From NCBI GenBank assembly GCA_902571335.1, contig CACGBT010000001.1, forward strand, positions 1 through 64,000: a DNA stretch of 64,000 nucleotides, read 5' to 3'. A program made the position numbers and the translations under genes. Source of the stretch: an uncultured Prochlorococcus sp. GTDB taxonomy: Bacteria > Cyanobacteriota > Cyanobacteriia > PCC-6307 > Cyanobiaceae. Below the pieces are notes generated by a model. The model made no database searches and was not told the DNA's origin. It saw only the letters and a list, made by a program, of their open reading frames with translations. Below, piece by piece: positions 10,274-21,599 of this stretch (position 1 is its first letter; each line of letters begins with the position of its first letter).

Positions 10274-11305
10274 TTAGTTGCTTCCAATAAATGTTTTGTT
10301 GACTATTTTTAATAAAATTTTTTTTATCTTAAAGCCTGGATATAAATTTATGATTTTTCTGATTTTCCCCCTCTTTTTGCTATGACTCCTTACACCTATT
10401 AATAAATCATAAATAAAGTTAAAAATGTCTTCTTTACTTTCAAATATCCCAACCCTTTGAGGGGAGCCTTTTTTATCCAATAAAGGCTTAGTTTTTTCAT
10501 AAGCTATTTTGTATTCAAACCAAGGAATCGAAGGCCATAGATGATGAATGAGATGGTAATTTTGTCCCATTATTAATAAATTCATAAATTTGCTTGGATA
10601 AACTCGAGAATTTATCCATTTATTTCTTGATCGAAATGGTCTATGGGGTAAATAATCAAAAAATATTCCTAAAGTGACCCCTACCATTAATGCTGGGCCG
10701 AACCATAAATTATAAATTAAATTCATAAAGTCAAATTTCAAACCTGCCAAGATAATTGTTATGAATATGGATCTTTCAATTCCCCATTGTAGTAATTCAT
10801 ATCTTCGCCATAGTTTTCTTTGAAAGAAAAACACCTCATGATAAAAAAATCTTGGAGCAATTAGCCAAATTGGTCCAAAAGTACTGACAATATGATCTGG
10901 ATCATTTTTGGGATGATTTACGTGAATATGATGTTGTAAATGAACTCTTGTAAAAACTGGGAAGCTAAACCCCAATAGAATAGCTGAGCCATGGCCCATT
11001 GCTTGATTTATCCAAGGAACTGGATGAGCAGCTTTATGACAGGCATCATGAATAACAGTACCTTCAATATGTAAAGCTAAAAAAGCAGTGGCTACAAGTA
11101 AAGGTAAAGGCCAAACACCTCTATACCATTGCCATATGCTAAGAAAAGCGAGAAAATAACCGCCAAAAAATAAACCTAATGTTGGATTCCAAAAACTTGG
11201 CGGATCTACGTAATTTTTAATCTCTTTTTGCCAATTAAATGTTTTTGAAGAATTAGTATTTTTCGTTGTATTTTTACTGGTTAAGTTTGAAATCGTTTCT
11301 TTTAT
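10274..11305 (-). CDS. crtR: beta-carotene hydroxylase (membrane di-iron fatty-acid-hydroxylase family), apparent ATA/ATT start
   Basis: The track begins at an internal ATG (10999). The open frame upstream encodes ...NWQKEIKNYVDPPSFWNPTLGLFFGGYFLAFLSIWQWYRGVWPLPLLVATAFLALHIEGTVIHDACHKAAHPVPWINQAMGHGSA, including the HDACH box; later boxes HLQHHIHVN and HLIHHLWP. Confidence 0.9.
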   Translation of the reverse strand: MKETISNLTSKNTTKNTNSSKTFNWQKEIKNYVDPPSFWNPTLGLFFGGYFLAFLSIWQWYRGVWPLPLLVATAFLALHIEGTVIHDACHKAAHPVPWINQAMGHGSAILLGFSFPVFTRVHLQHHIHVNHPKNDPDHIVSTFGPIWLIAPRFFYHEVFFFQRKLWRRYELLQWGIERSIFITIILAGLKFDFMNLIYNLWFGPALMVGVTLGIFFDYLPHRPFRSRNKWINSRVYPSKFMNLLIMGQNYHLIHHLWPSIPWFEYKIAYEKTKPLLDKKGSPQRVGIFESKEDIFNFIYDLLIGVRSHSKKRGKIRKIINLYPGFKIKKILLKIVNKTFIGSN

Positions 11306-11462
11306 TCTTTAAATAATATAACTAATATTTTGAGATGATTGTATGTTCAAGCATAAAAAAATTATTTTAGTAGATTTTTAATTTAATTTTAATGTGTCAA
11401 ATTAATCATCTTAAGAAAAAAAATTTTTAAAATAATCCTCTTTCAATTATTATTTTATTTGA

Positions 11463-11544
11463 GCGGTCGTGGCGGAATTGGTAGACGCGCGAGTTTTAGG
11501 TACTCGTATCTTCGGGTGTGGGAGTTCAAGTCTCCCCGACCGCA
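11463..11544 (+). tRNA. tRNA-Leu (anticodon TAG)
   Basis: GCGGTCG...CGACCGC acceptor stem, CGAGT-TTTAGGT-ACTCG anticodon arm, variable arm, T-arm GGAGTTCAAGTCTCC. Confidence 0.95.
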
Positions 11545-11615
11545 CTTAAGGAAATTATGAAAGATAGTTTGTTTATCTAAATCAACTCTTATACTTTAAT
11601 TAAATAGTTAATTTA

Positions 11616-12065
11616 ATGAATAGTTTGATATTTTATTTAGGAACTTTTTATATCGTAATTGGAACCATTTTTTTAATTGTACCGATAATTTATCTTGAGC
11701 TAGGCAAACCAAAAGACTTAATAAAAGCTTTTTTAAATTTATTAATAGGTTTGATATTAATTATTAAAAATAAAACAATAGATGAATCATTTTTTGTGAT
11801 TTTTCTTTTTTTAACAGTACTAGTTATTTTTTATCTAGTAGAGCTTTTTTTAACTAGATGGTATCAATTGACAGATAAAGAAAAGAAAAAATTAACTACC
11901 TTTTTAGAGTTTAAAAATAACTTTTTGAAAATATTAGAAGCTTTTAATCTAGTATTTAGTAATTTTACGAACCCTTCAAATTTTTTTAATTTTGGTGGTA
12001 AAAATAAAAATATAAACCCAAAAAAGTGGGTAAGAAATGATAAAAATGATAATATAAAAGTCTGA
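11616..12065 (+). CDS. hypothetical membrane protein (3-4 predicted TM segments)
   Basis: Hydrophobic N-terminal two thirds, Ycf66-like pattern at best (LGTFYIVIGTIFLIVPIIYLELGKPKDLIKAFLNLLIGLILI); family uncertain. Confidence 0.6.
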   Translation: MNSLIFYLGTFYIVIGTIFLIVPIIYLELGKPKDLIKAFLNLLIGLILIIKNKTIDESFFVIFLFLTVLVIFYLVELFLTRWYQLTDKEKKKLTTFLEFKNNFLKILEAFNLVFSNFTNPSNFFNFGGKNKNINPKKWVRNDKNDNIKV

Positions 12066-12186
12066 AATCAAGTAAATTTATTATTTGCAACATCCCCAAA
12101 AAAATACATGTCAATTAAAAAAGAATCTAATAAGTTAGATTTATTTAAATAATTCTTTTGATCACCAATATTTCTTTTATTGCCGT

Positions 12187-15093
12187 ATGAAATCTCAAAA
12201 TAGCAAAGAACAAAAATCAGACTTTTCTTATAAGGAAACTTTAAATTTACTAAAAACTGATTTCTCAATGCGTGCTAACTCAGTTGTAAGAGAACCTGAG
12301 ATTCAGAATTTTTGGGCTAGCAATAATATTGATTTCCAACTAGGTGCAAGCAACTCAGGCGAAATATTTACATTGCATGATGGCCCTCCTTATGCAAATG
12401 GAGCGCTTCATATGGGTCATGCTCTAAATAAAGTTTTAAAAGACATAATAAATAAGTACAAAACCTTAAAAGGATTTAGGGTTCATTACGTGCCTGGATG
12501 GGACTGTCATGGTTTACCTATTGAGTTAAAAGTTCTTCAGAATTTAAAATCTGATGAAAGAAAGAATCTTGACACACTAAATCTAAGAAAAAAAGCAACA
12601 GACTATGCCCATATCCAAATTAATAATCAAAAGGAGGGTTTCAAAAGGTGGGGTATATGGGGAGATTGGGATAATCCTTACTTAACTCTTAAGAAAAGTT
12701 ATGAATCTGCCCAGATTGGAGTATTTGGGAAAATGTTTTTAAATGGCTATATATATCGAGGTCTTAAACCAGTGCATTGGAGTCCAAGTTCAAGGACTGC
12801 ACTCGCAGAAGCAGAATTGGAATATCCTGATGAACATAATTCAAAAAGTATTTATGTTTCATTAAAAATCACTCAAGTACCTGACAAGATTCTGTTGGAA
12901 TTCTGTAAAGAAAATCCCAATATCGCAAAGGATTTTTTACTAGTTAATTCTTTTATAACTATTTGGACGACAACACCCTGGACTATACCCGCGAATGAAG
13001 CAGTCGCAGTAAATCCAAAAATAAACTATGTTTTTGCTATCGATGAAGAGAAACGAATTTACCTTTTTGCAAAAGATTTATCTTCTGAACTAAGTAAGAA
13101 ATTTAATAAAAATTTCAAGGTTCTTTTAGAGGTTAAAGGCTCTAAATTGGAAAATATTGAGTATCAACATCCTTCTAAGAATAAAAATTGCAGAATTGTG
13201 ATTGGGGGGGATTACATTACTACAGAATCCGGAACTGGAATTGTACATACTGCGCCTGGTCATGGGATAGATGATTTCAACGTGGGTCAAAAATATGATT
13301 TACCAATAATTTGTGTTGTTGATGAAAAAGGTAACTTAAATGAATATTCCGGACAATTCAAAGGATCAAATGTCCTTAAAGATGCAAATGATTTAATTAC
13401 TGAATATTTGAAAGAAAAAAATTTGCTTCTATTACAAGAAAACTATAAGCATAGATACCCTTATGATTGGAGAACCAAAAAACCAACTATTTTTAGAGCA
13501 ACAGAACAATGGTTTGCATCTGTAGATGGCTTTAGATCATCAGCATTAAAGGCAATTGAAGATGTTGATTGGATGCCAGCAACTGGAAAGAAAAGAATTT
13601 ATTCTATGGTAGTTGGTAGAGGAGATTGGTGTATTTCCAGGCAAAGGTCGTGGGGCGTCCCAATTCCAGTTTTTTATAAAAAAAATGGTAATGAAATTCT
13701 CCTAAATAGCGAGATAATTAATCATATACAAGAACTTTTTAGTGAACATGGAGCAGATATTTGGTGGGATTGGGATGTCAAGAATCTTTTGCCAGAAAAT
13801 TATGTAAAAGAATCTGATTTGTGGGAAAAAGGAACAGATACAATGGATGTTTGGTTTGATTCTGGATCTAGCTGGGCTGCAGTGTGTGAACAAAGAAGTG
13901 AATTGAAATATCCAGCAGATCTTTATTTAGAGGGCTCAGATCAACATAGGGGTTGGTTCCAGTCTTCTTTACTCACATCTGTTGCAGTTAATAATAAACC
14001 GCCATATAAAAAAGTTTTAACTCATGGTTTTGCTCTTGATGAAAACGGAAGAAAAATGAGCAAATCTCTAGGTAATGTTGTTGATCCAAATATAATTATT
14101 AATGGTGGTCAAAATAAAAAAGCTGAACCTGCTTATGGTGCTGATGTTTTAAGGCTATGGGTAAGCTCTGTAGATTATTCAGTAGATGTACCAATTGGTT
14201 CAAATATACTTAAGCAACTATCAGACGTTTATAGAAAAGTTCGTAATACTGCAAGATATCTTCTAGGGAATATCCATGATTATGACCCTGAAATTGATAG
14301 TTTTGAAATTGATCAATTGCCGCTCTTAGATCAATGGATGTTAGGTAGATTAGTTGAAGTTACAGATCAAATATCAAATGCTTATGAAAATTATGAATTT
14401 TCAAAATTTTTTCAAATTTTACAAAGTTTTTGCGTTGTAGATCTTTCAAATTTCTATTTGGATATTGCGAAGGATAGGTTATATGTAAGTTCTAAATCGC
14501 AATTTAGAAGAAGATCGTGTCAGTTTGTAATGTCTAAAGTTGTTGAAAATTTAGCTGTTCTTATCTCTCCAGTACTTTGTCATATGGCTGAAGATATTTG
14601 GCAAAATATTCCATATTCAACTAAAGAAAAATCAGTATTTCAAAGAGGATGGCCAATTTTTCCTCAGTCCTGGAAAAATGAAGTTCTTAATGAACACGTC
14701 ACAAATTTGAGGCAGTTGAGAGTTGAAATTAATAAAGCTATAGAGGGATGTAGAAACCAACAAATAATTGGAGCAGCTTTAGAAACAGAAGTTAATTATT
14801 TACCCGAAGATAAAGTTGCAAAAGAATCTTTGAATTGGCTAGAAAGATTTGGTTATGAAGATGTAGATTTATTTAGGGATTGGCTTATAGTTTCAAATTT
14901 CCAAGTTGTATCTGACTTGGCTGAAGATTCTTTAATTATCGAAAACAATGAACTTGGAAAGATACAAATCTTAAAGGCCGATGGAATGAAATGTGATAGA
15001 TGTTGGCATTATCAAAAAGAAACTTTTCGTGGAATCCAAAATACAAAATTATGCAAAAGATGTTCAAATATTATTAATCTTGAATTTTCTTAA
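12187..15093 (+). CDS. ileS: isoleucyl-tRNA synthetase
   Basis: HIGH-like [17 protein letters not shown]-terminal zinc motif [12 protein letters not shown]...CKRC. Confidence 0.98.
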   Translation: MKSQNSKEQKSDFSYKETLNLLKTDFSMRANSVVREPEIQNFWASNNIDFQLGASNSGEIFTLHDGPPYANGALHMGHALNKVLKDIINKYKTLKGFRVHYVPGWDCHGLPIELKVLQNLKSDERKNLDTLNLRKKATDYAHIQINNQKEGFKRWGIWGDWDNPYLTLKKSYESAQIGVFGKMFLNGYIYRGLKPVHWSPSSRTALAEAELEYPDEHNSKSIYVSLKITQVPDKILLEFCKENPNIAKDFLLVNSFITIWTTTPWTIPANEAVAVNPKINYVFAIDEEKRIYLFAKDLSSELSKKFNKNFKVLLEVKGSKLENIEYQHPSKNKNCRIVIGGDYITTESGTGIVHTAPGHGIDDFNVGQKYDLPIICVVDEKGNLNEYSGQFKGSNVLKDANDLITEYLKEKNLLLLQENYKHRYPYDWRTKKPTIFRATEQWFASVDGFRSSALKAIEDVDWMPATGKKRIYSMVVGRGDWCISRQRSWGVPIPVFYKKNGNEILLNSEIINHIQELFSEHGADIWWDWDVKNLLPENYVKESDLWEKGTDTMDVWFDSGSSWAAVCEQRSELKYPADLYLEGSDQHRGWFQSSLLTSVAVNNKPPYKKVLTHGFALDENGRKMSKSLGNVVDPNIIINGGQNKKAEPAYGADVLRLWVSSVDYSVDVPIGSNILKQLSDVYRKVRNTARYLLGNIHDYDPEIDSFEIDQLPLLDQWMLGRLVEVTDQISNAYENYEFSKFFQILQSFCVVDLSNFYLDIAKDRLYVSSKSQFRRRSCQFVMSKVVENLAVLISPVLCHMAEDIWQNIPYSTKEKSVFQRGWPIFPQSWKNEVLNEHVTNLRQLRVEINKAIEGCRNQQIIGAALETEVNYLPEDKVAKESLNWLERFGYEDVDLFRDWLIVSNFQVVSDLAEDSLIIENNELGKIQILKADGMKCDRCWHYQKETFRGIQNTKLCKRCSNIINLEFS

Positions 15094-15425
15094 ATCCAAT
15101 TTTTTTGATTCAAAAAGAAAACTGACTTTTTACTTTCTCTTATAAAGTTATTTTTGGTTCCCAGTAAGGGTGCTTTAAATAGTTTGAAATTTGTAAGTAT
15201 AAATTTAAATGCAATAACTTTTTTTTCTAAATCTATTTCAATTGGATGAGTGGTAGAGCTACTGAAACCTTTGAAAATAATTATTTCTAAATCTTCTTTA
15301 TGATTTTCTTTTAGAATAAATCCTTCTAGCTTAAGTACCCTATTAGATATCAAAGAACTTATTTTTTCTAAGTTTTTTAATAAATCAATATCTTCCACTT
15401 TCGGAGAGTGAAGAGTTTCTTCCAT
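15090..15425 (-). CDS. conserved hypothetical protein
   Basis: 111-aa ORF overlapping the upstream gene by 41 nt in another frame; no domain recognised with confidence. Confidence 0.6.
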   Translation of the reverse strand: MEETLHSPKVEDIDLLKNLEKISSLISNRVLKLEGFILKENHKEDLEIIIFKGFSSSTTHPIEIDLEKKVIAFKFILTNFKLFKAPLLGTKNNFIRESKKSVFFLNQKNWI

Positions 15426-16008
15426 TTTTAGGTAATTTAATTATTGACCATTGAATCAAGCCTAAAGTATAGATTAATAATGAAAATAATCCTAAAAATT
15501 TTGCTATTGGCTGAGTAAAGTTAGCCCCGAAGAAAAAATTAAATAAATTTCTTATAACAATATATAAATTAGAAGAAGGTTGGAGCCATATCTCACATGC
15601 AGCAGAATTAATAGAATAAAAACAGTTAAAGTTTCGTAAACTTTGAATTAAGAAATTGAGAGATATAAAAGTAAGTGACCATCTCCATACTTTTGTCGTT
15701 GTGGTAAGGGCATAATTAAAGTCATATTCTTTTAATTCATCATTTATATCGTTCCAAAACCAAACTGAAATTGTCATTAATAATGTTGAAATAATGAGGA
15801 TCACCAATGCATGACTATATTTACCTATTAAAAGTAAAAGGGCTATAAAAAACAAAAGGGATATTTTCCAATAAATTGATAGAAGTTTATTAACAGCTTG
15901 ATTTCTTTTTCTAATTGACCAGAAAAATAAAGTAATAGGTATACCAATTAGGAAAATTATTGAAAGTTGAAAAGATAGCCAAATAGAAAGTTGATTAAAA
16001 ACGTTCAA
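15385..16008 (-). CDS. cyanobacterial membrane protein (DUF3177-like)
   Basis: Multi-TM protein with WLSFQLSIIFLIGIPITLFFWSIRKRNQAVNKLLSIYWKISLLFFIALLLLIG. Confidence 0.65.
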   Translation of the reverse strand: MNVFNQLSIWLSFQLSIIFLIGIPITLFFWSIRKRNQAVNKLLSIYWKISLLFFIALLLLIGKYSHALVILIISTLLMTISVWFWNDINDELKEYDFNYALTTTTKVWRWSLTFISLNFLIQSLRNFNCFYSINSAACEIWLQPSSNLYIVIRNLFNFFFGANFTQPIAKFLGLFSLLIYTLGLIQWSIIKLPKNGRNSSLSESGRY

Positions 16009-16130
16009 AACTTTTTCTTTTTACATACATAATAATTAAACAACAAACTAATACTTTTTAACGCACTATTGTCATAGTTATGAATATTATGCATCGTTAT
16101 ATTATTGCCAAGGGATAGATTTATACTTAT

Positions 16131-16760
16131 ATGAGACAGCATGTTAATCCGCTTAGCAAAAATTTCCATGAAATTGAGAGAATCCCATCTTTGATTGAAA
16201 TGTTTGGTGATCCCAAATTGAATCTTCATTTGGATATAGGCTGTGCTTCAGGTGAGTTTCTGTTTGATTTAGCTCTAGATAATACTAATTGGAATTATTT
16301 AGGAATTGAAATTCGTGAGAAATTGGTTAAAACAGCTAAATTTAAAGTCCAACAAAGAGAAATAAAAAATTTATATTTTGCATTTGGTAATGCTAATAAT
16401 ATTTTGAATGATGTCCAAAGCAAATTTATTATCAAAAATTTAAAAAGTATTTCCTTTAATTTTCCGGATCCATGGTTTAAGAAAAGACATTATAAAAGGC
16501 GCGTAATTCAGCCAGAATTTATTAATCTTCTCTCGAATTCATTGCAAAAAGGATCCTTAATTTTTATAAAAACTGATGTAAAGGATTTATTCGATTATAT
16601 GGATTACACCATATCAAGTAATTTAAGTTTTAAAAAAATAGATAAAAAAGATTTTAATTCTTCTGAAAGTTTTAATCCAAATAGATTTCAAACCAATAGG
16701 GAAAAGTATGTAATTGTTAATGAACTTGATATTTTTGAGATGATTTATATGAAAATCTGA
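16131..16760 (+). CDS. trmB: tRNA (guanine-N7-)-methyltransferase
   Basis: [50 protein letters not shown]. Confidence 0.95.
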   Translation: MRQHVNPLSKNFHEIERIPSLIEMFGDPKLNLHLDIGCASGEFLFDLALDNTNWNYLGIEIREKLVKTAKFKVQQREIKNLYFAFGNANNILNDVQSKFIIKNLKSISFNFPDPWFKKRHYKRRVIQPEFINLLSNSLQKGSLIFIKTDVKDLFDYMDYTISSNLSFKKIDKKDFNSSESFNPNRFQTNREKYVIVNELDIFEMIYMKI

Positions 16761-16767
16761 TTTGTAA

Positions 16768-18120
16768 TTAATTTATAATTTTATTAATTTCCAAACGGAG
16801 TTGGTTAGTAATTTTGTTTGATAAATAATTAACCTTATTCTGATCTTTGGCCTCTACAAGTACTCGAATTATAGGTTCTGTGCCGCTAGGCCTAATGTAA
16901 ACTCTGCAATTAGCGGCGTAAATTGACTGGTAATTTTCTGTAGTTTGCTTGATTAAGCTTTTAGCTCTTTGATTAATTTTATTTATATTAAAGTCTAAAT
17001 TAATATTTGAAAGTTTCTGAGCGAAAGGGTCGAAACTACTTTTCAGCCAATCATTTAAACTTATATTTTTCTCTTTACAGTATTTGGAAATTTGGAGTGC
17101 AGTTAATATACCATCTCCTGAAAAGTTATTAATTTTTGAAAGTATATGACCTGACTGTTCACCTCCTAAGAAAGCATTTTTTTGCTTAATCGCTTCATAA
17201 ACGAATTTATCTCCAACATCAGTTCTATATAAAACCCCACCAATCTCGTTCCAGGCTTTTTCAAAACCTAAATTTGCCATTTGAGTTGAGATTAATAAAT
17301 TATTTTTGAGAAGCTTTTGTTCCTTAAGTTCTCTACCCAAGAGAAAAAGTATATGATCTCCATCTAATACATTTCCTATAGAATCTAACCCGATAACTCT
17401 ATCGGCATCTCCATCAAAGCTAAAGCCCATATCTGCATCATTTTCTTTTAATGCTTTTTTCAATGGAGCCAAGTTAGTTGACCCGCAATTCATGTTAATT
17501 TTTAAGCCATTCTTAGAATTATTGATAACTTTTACATCTGCGCCGAGATTTTTAAATATAGTTTTTGCACATGTTGTCGCTGATCCATAACATGTGTCTA
17601 ATATTATCTTCATACCGCTTAAATTTACTCCTTCCATTGTTTGGATCAGGCTATTTGTATAGATTTCCATAAGCTTTTTATTCGGTTCTAAACAGATCTC
17701 TTTTGTATGAACTGATTGCTTCTTATTGAAATCTTCAATTAATTTTTGAATTTTATTTTCAATATTTTTAGTAATTTTTTGACCATTATGATCAAAGATT
17801 TTAATGCCATTATATTCAGGAGGATTATGACTAGCAGATATCATTATTCCACTACTCAGTTTCTGTTTTCTTATTATTGAGGGAATCGCTGGGGTAGGGC
17901 AGATTCCAAGATTTATAAATTTTTTACCACTTTCATTTATACCTTTTGCTATTCCCTGAAGAAGGATATCTCCACTAATCCTAGTATCTCTTCCTATTAA
18001 AACTGGATTATTATTTTCTAAAGTGACACCTAAAGCATAACCAACTTTATATGCTAAAGAATAAGTTATCTCTTCATTGAATTTTCCTCTTATTCCATCA
18101 GTTCCAAAGATTGATTGCAT
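16768..18120 (-). CDS. glmM: phosphoglucosamine mutase
   Basis: [50 protein letters not shown]. Confidence 0.95.
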   Translation of the reverse strand: MQSIFGTDGIRGKFNEEITYSLAYKVGYALGVTLENNNPVLIGRDTRISGDILLQGIAKGINESGKKFINLGICPTPAIPSIIRKQKLSSGIMISASHNPPEYNGIKIFDHNGQKITKNIENKIQKLIEDFNKKQSVHTKEICLEPNKKLMEIYTNSLIQTMEGVNLSGMKIILDTCYGSATTCAKTIFKNLGADVKVINNSKNGLKINMNCGSTNLAPLKKALKENDADMGFSFDGDADRVIGLDSIGNVLDGDHILFLLGRELKEQKLLKNNLLISTQMANLGFEKAWNEIGGVLYRTDVGDKFVYEAIKQKNAFLGGEQSGHILSKINNFSGDGILTALQISKYCKEKNISLNDWLKSSFDPFAQKLSNINLDFNINKINQRAKSLIKQTTENYQSIYAANCRVYIRPSGTEPIIRVLVEAKDQNKVNYLSNKITNQLRLEINKIIN

Positions 18121-18260
18121 AATTAGATTTCAGGAAATAAAGATATTTTTCAAATTTATTCTTTACTTACTTTATCAGTTGATTAAAAGAAGGTGGAAGT
18201 TAAATTTTCTCTTTTATTTGTTTAACTTATCTAATATATTAGAACAAGTAAGTATTTATA

Positions 18261-18806
18261 ATGCAATCTGAAAGTAGAGAATCACTTTTAAATAAAAACT
18301 TAAAAGCAGTAATTGTTTTGATAGTCTCCGTTTTCCTTATTTTCTTAATTATATTTAGAAATTTTTTGTTTCAATCAACTTACCTTCTTAAAAGTTTTGG
18401 AGAATTATCTATTGATCCTGGAATAGCTTTTGAAAATAATAAGCCAACTTTTCTTGAATTTTATGCTGAATGGTGTGAAGTTTGTAAAGAAATGGCTCCA
18501 AAAGTATCTTCTTTAAAAAATGAATATCAAAAAGATATTAATTTTGTTTTTTTAAATGTTGATAATCAAAAATGGGAAAATTATGTCCGAAAATTTGATG
18601 TAAATGGGATTCCTCAAGTTAATCTTTTTGATAAAAAAGGTAATTTAATATCTACTTTTATTGGTAAACAACAAGAATTAACAATAAGAAATTCTATAGA
18701 TCAACTAAAGAAAGAAGCAAAATCTCACGAAGAATATCTTAATGATGAATTTTCAGTATTAAAAGTGAATACAAATAATGAAGTTAATCCTCGTAGTCAT
18801 GGATAA
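18261..18806 (+). CDS. membrane-anchored thioredoxin-like protein (TxlA/HCF164-like)
   Basis: N-terminal TM, then FLEFYAEWCEVCKEMAPKV (WCxxC) and GIPQVNLFDKKG. Confidence 0.85.
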   Translation: MQSESRESLLNKNLKAVIVLIVSVFLIFLIIFRNFLFQSTYLLKSFGELSIDPGIAFENNKPTFLEFYAEWCEVCKEMAPKVSSLKNEYQKDINFVFLNVDNQKWENYVRKFDVNGIPQVNLFDKKGNLISTFIGKQQELTIRNSIDQLKKEAKSHEEYLNDEFSVLKVNTNNEVNPRSHG

Positions 18807-18809
18807 TTT

Positions 18810-19442
18810 CTACCAATCCAGAGACTTTGATACGATAGGAAAACTTTCTTTGAAAATAGATTTGCAATTTTTTGCAATAGATTTGTGTTCCTCTTGTGTA
18901 CCATGAGCCGATCTTAAATTAATGTAATGTATCCATGATCTGCATGATCCAGACATATAGATTCTTGTTGGAGTGGCTAAAGGCAAAACAAATCTCGCAC
19001 ATTCTTTTGCTACTCCCTCAGCAAGTAATTCCTCATATAATTGCGAAGCAGCTTTAAAATGTGATGCAATTTTTGTATTAAATCTTTTTTTTAAATCATC
19101 AGGGAGGTCAGGAATGGAATTTTGCCTATTTTTAAAATCTTGTCTTCTCAACTCTGGTAAAGGAATATTTCCTAATTGAGAACTATCTGCATATCTCTGT
19201 GAAAACTCCTGGAAAGTGAATGATCTATGTCTTAAAATTTGAGCTGCAATTCCCCTATTTGTTTCTATCTGTAAGGTCATAAATGATTGTTCAAATACAC
19301 TCCAATGTTCATTTTTAATGCAATAACTCAATAGTTTTGAATAATCTTCATTTTTCTGATTGTTTGGATTACTTACTCTTGCGATGTAAGCCATTGTTTT
19401 TTCAGCATCAGGAGTTAGCGAAATCAGTTCAACTTTACTCAT
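18810..19442 (-). CDS. thyX: flavin-dependent thymidylate synthase
   Basis: ThyX signature RHRSFTFQEFSQRY (RHRx7S). Confidence 0.96.
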   Translation of the reverse strand: MSKVELISLTPDAEKTMAYIARVSNPNNQKNEDYSKLLSYCIKNEHWSVFEQSFMTLQIETNRGIAAQILRHRSFTFQEFSQRYADSSQLGNIPLPELRRQDFKNRQNSIPDLPDDLKKRFNTKIASHFKAASQLYEELLAEGVAKECARFVLPLATPTRIYMSGSCRSWIHYINLRSAHGTQEEHKSIAKNCKSIFKESFPIVSKSLDW

Positions 19443-19443
19443 T

Positions 19444-20037
19444 TTAAATCTTTGCTAAAGTTACTTTTTCTGGTTGATTTTGATATTTACCTTTTCTATC
19501 TTGATATGTTGTAGAGCATGGGTCTCCTTCAAAAAAGAGTAGTTGACAGATACCTTCGTTAGCATAAATTCTGCAATCAGCACCTGAACTATTACTAAAC
19601 TCTAAAGTTAGATGCCCTTCCCATCCTGCTTCAGCAGGTGTTGTATTAACTATAATCCCGAGTCGAGCATAAGTGCTTTTACCTATGCAAATAACAGTTA
19701 TATTTTCTGGTACTTTCATTTTTTCTAAAGCAACTCCTAAACCATAAGAGTGAGCAGGAAGAATAAAAAAGTCTCCATCATCATCATGGTGAAGAACAGT
19801 TTTTTCTAAATTATCAGGATTGAACTTTTTGGGGTTCATAACAGTACCTGGGATATGTCTGAAAATTAGGAATTCTTTTGATGAAAGTCTTAAATCATAG
19901 CCATAAGAGGAACATCCGTAGCTCAAAACTGGCTGTTGTTGATTTTCAGGATTAAGATGCCGTACCAAATTTGATTGGAAGGGGTTTATCATTCCTTCAG
20001 AAGCTTTTTGATTTATCCAGAGATCATTTTTAAGCAT
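19444..20037 (-). CDS. dcd: dCTP deaminase
   Basis: YGYDLRLSSKEFLIF, GKSTYARLGIIVNTTPAEAGWEGHLTLEFSNSS. Confidence 0.93.
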   Translation of the reverse strand: MLKNDLWINQKASEGMINPFQSNLVRHLNPENQQQPVLSYGCSSYGYDLRLSSKEFLIFRHIPGTVMNPKKFNPDNLEKTVLHHDDDGDFFILPAHSYGLGVALEKMKVPENITVICIGKSTYARLGIIVNTTPAEAGWEGHLTLEFSNSSGADCRIYANEGICQLLFFEGDPCSTTYQDRKGKYQNQPEKVTLAKI

Positions 20038-20041
20038 TGTT

Positions 20042-20623
20042 TTATGTGCGAAGTTCTGTGATTTGGTTGGCCATTAATAATAAGTCTTTTGGAATATTTG
20101 TACCAGTAAGAATTACATCTCCAGATATTAATCGGTTTTCAAGTGTTGAAATCAAATCATCTTTATCAATAATTTTCATCTCAAGTGCAAGAAAAATTTC
20201 ATCAAGTATGATTTGGTCATGTTCTCCAGAAAGTAATTCTTTTTTGCAATAATTCCATAATTCGTAAATAGATTCATAAATAGATTTTTTTAAATTTTTA
20301 TTATTTTCAATTTCTTCAGAATCATATTGATCAAATGAGTTTGATGATCTTATCCAAGTTAAATTGCCACAAAGCTTTGTTGAATTATCAATTCCTTGCT
20401 TAACTCCTCCTTTCATAAATTGAATCAAAAGTACTTTCCTCCCAAGAGCAGCATTTCTTAAACAGTCCCTGATGATAGAGGAATAACTTCCTCTAAAAGA
20501 AGATTGATAGATTTGTATTTGTCCGTTTTGTATAAATCTTTTTAAATTTATTTTGTTAGTAGGATTTAATTTAATTACATCAGTATTACTTTTTGGATAA
20601 CTATTAGATGAACTGATTACCAT
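20042..20623 (-). CDS. cobO: cob(I)yrinic acid a,c-diamide adenosyltransferase (CobO/CobA type)
   Basis: VLLIQFMKGG, DQIILDEIFLALEMKIID, VILTGTNIPKDLLLMANQITELR. Confidence 0.85.
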   Translation of the reverse strand: MVISSSNSYPKSNTDVIKLNPTNKINLKRFIQNGQIQIYQSSFRGSYSSIIRDCLRNAALGRKVLLIQFMKGGVKQGIDNSTKLCGNLTWIRSSNSFDQYDSEEIENNKNLKKSIYESIYELWNYCKKELLSGEHDQIILDEIFLALEMKIIDKDDLISTLENRLISGDVILTGTNIPKDLLLMANQITELRT

Positions 20624-20824
20624 TATTTTAAATTCTTTTCTACATGCAGTATAAGTTGAAATTATTTACGCTGCATATAGTGTAATTTTACTTAAACAAT
20701 ACCTTGATAGTCTTGAAAAAGACTGGAGAATTTCAAGAAGAAATTAATAACATTTGAAAATTGTTACTGTTGATACAAGAAGTTTTGAGGTGCCTTCTTA
20801 AATTTTTTAATATTCAAGACATTT

Positions 20825-21559
20825 ATGATACCTTCTTCTCGAGGATTCAACCGCTTTACTCCACAACAAACTGGAAAAAGTAAAATCAACTCTGTTGGAG
20901 AACGTTTTCCAATCAATAGAACTTTAATGGAAGTTATTAAAGGTCTAGAGGGTGCAAGTACAGAAATGGTGGAGAGATCTAAAACAATATTTTTTCCTGG
21001 GGATCCTGCTGAGAGAGTTTATTTGATAAGAAGAGGAGCAGTAAGGTTGTCGAGAGTTTATGAGTCAGGTGAAGAGATAACAGTTGCCCTGTTAAGAGAA
21101 AATAGTCTCTTTGGTGTTTTATCTCTCCTAACAGGTCATAGATCTGATCGTTTTTATCATTCTATTGCATTCACAAGAGTTGAAATGATAACGGCACCTG
21201 CAAATTCTGTTTTGAAAGCAATAGAAGAAGATGCATCAGTAGGTTTGTTGTTATTACAAGGTCTCTCAAGCAGGATTTTACAAACAGAAACAATGATAGA
21301 GACTCTTACTCATAGAGATATGTCTTCACGTTTAGTGAGTTTTTTAATGGTTCTTTGTAGAGACTTTGGGGTTGCGAGTGAAAAAGGTATTACAATAGAT
21401 TTGAGACTTTCACATCAAGCTATAGCTGAAGCTATTGGTTCTACAAGAGTAACGATTACGCGATTATTGGGCGATTTAAAGGATTCCGGGCTCCTCACAA
21501 TCGAAAGAAAAAAGATTACAGTATTTGATCCTATAGCTCTTGCAAAAAGATTCAATTGA
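20825..21559 (+). CDS. ntcA: global nitrogen regulator NtcA (CRP family)
   Basis: cNMP-like fold [76 protein letters not shown]. Confidence 0.97.
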   Translation: MIPSSRGFNRFTPQQTGKSKINSVGERFPINRTLMEVIKGLEGASTEMVERSKTIFFPGDPAERVYLIRRGAVRLSRVYESGEEITVALLRENSLFGVLSLLTGHRSDRFYHSIAFTRVEMITAPANSVLKAIEEDASVGLLLLQGLSSRILQTETMIETLTHRDMSSRLVSFLMVLCRDFGVASEKGITIDLRLSHQAIAEAIGSTRVTITRLLGDLKDSGLLTIERKKITVFDPIALAKRFN

Positions 21560-21599
21560 TTCATTATAAATTATGATAGATTGATTATATCAACATAGT

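Noticed and set aside
18077-18271. 64-aa ORF between glmM and the thioredoxin-like gene
   Set aside because: Overlaps the glmM start antisense; hydrophobic low-complexity translation of an AT-rich spacer.
20682-20695. Possible NtcA autoregulatory box upstream of ntcA
   Set aside because: GTA-ATTTTACT-TAA lacks the final C of GTAN8TAC and no TAN3T lies 22-23 nt downstream.
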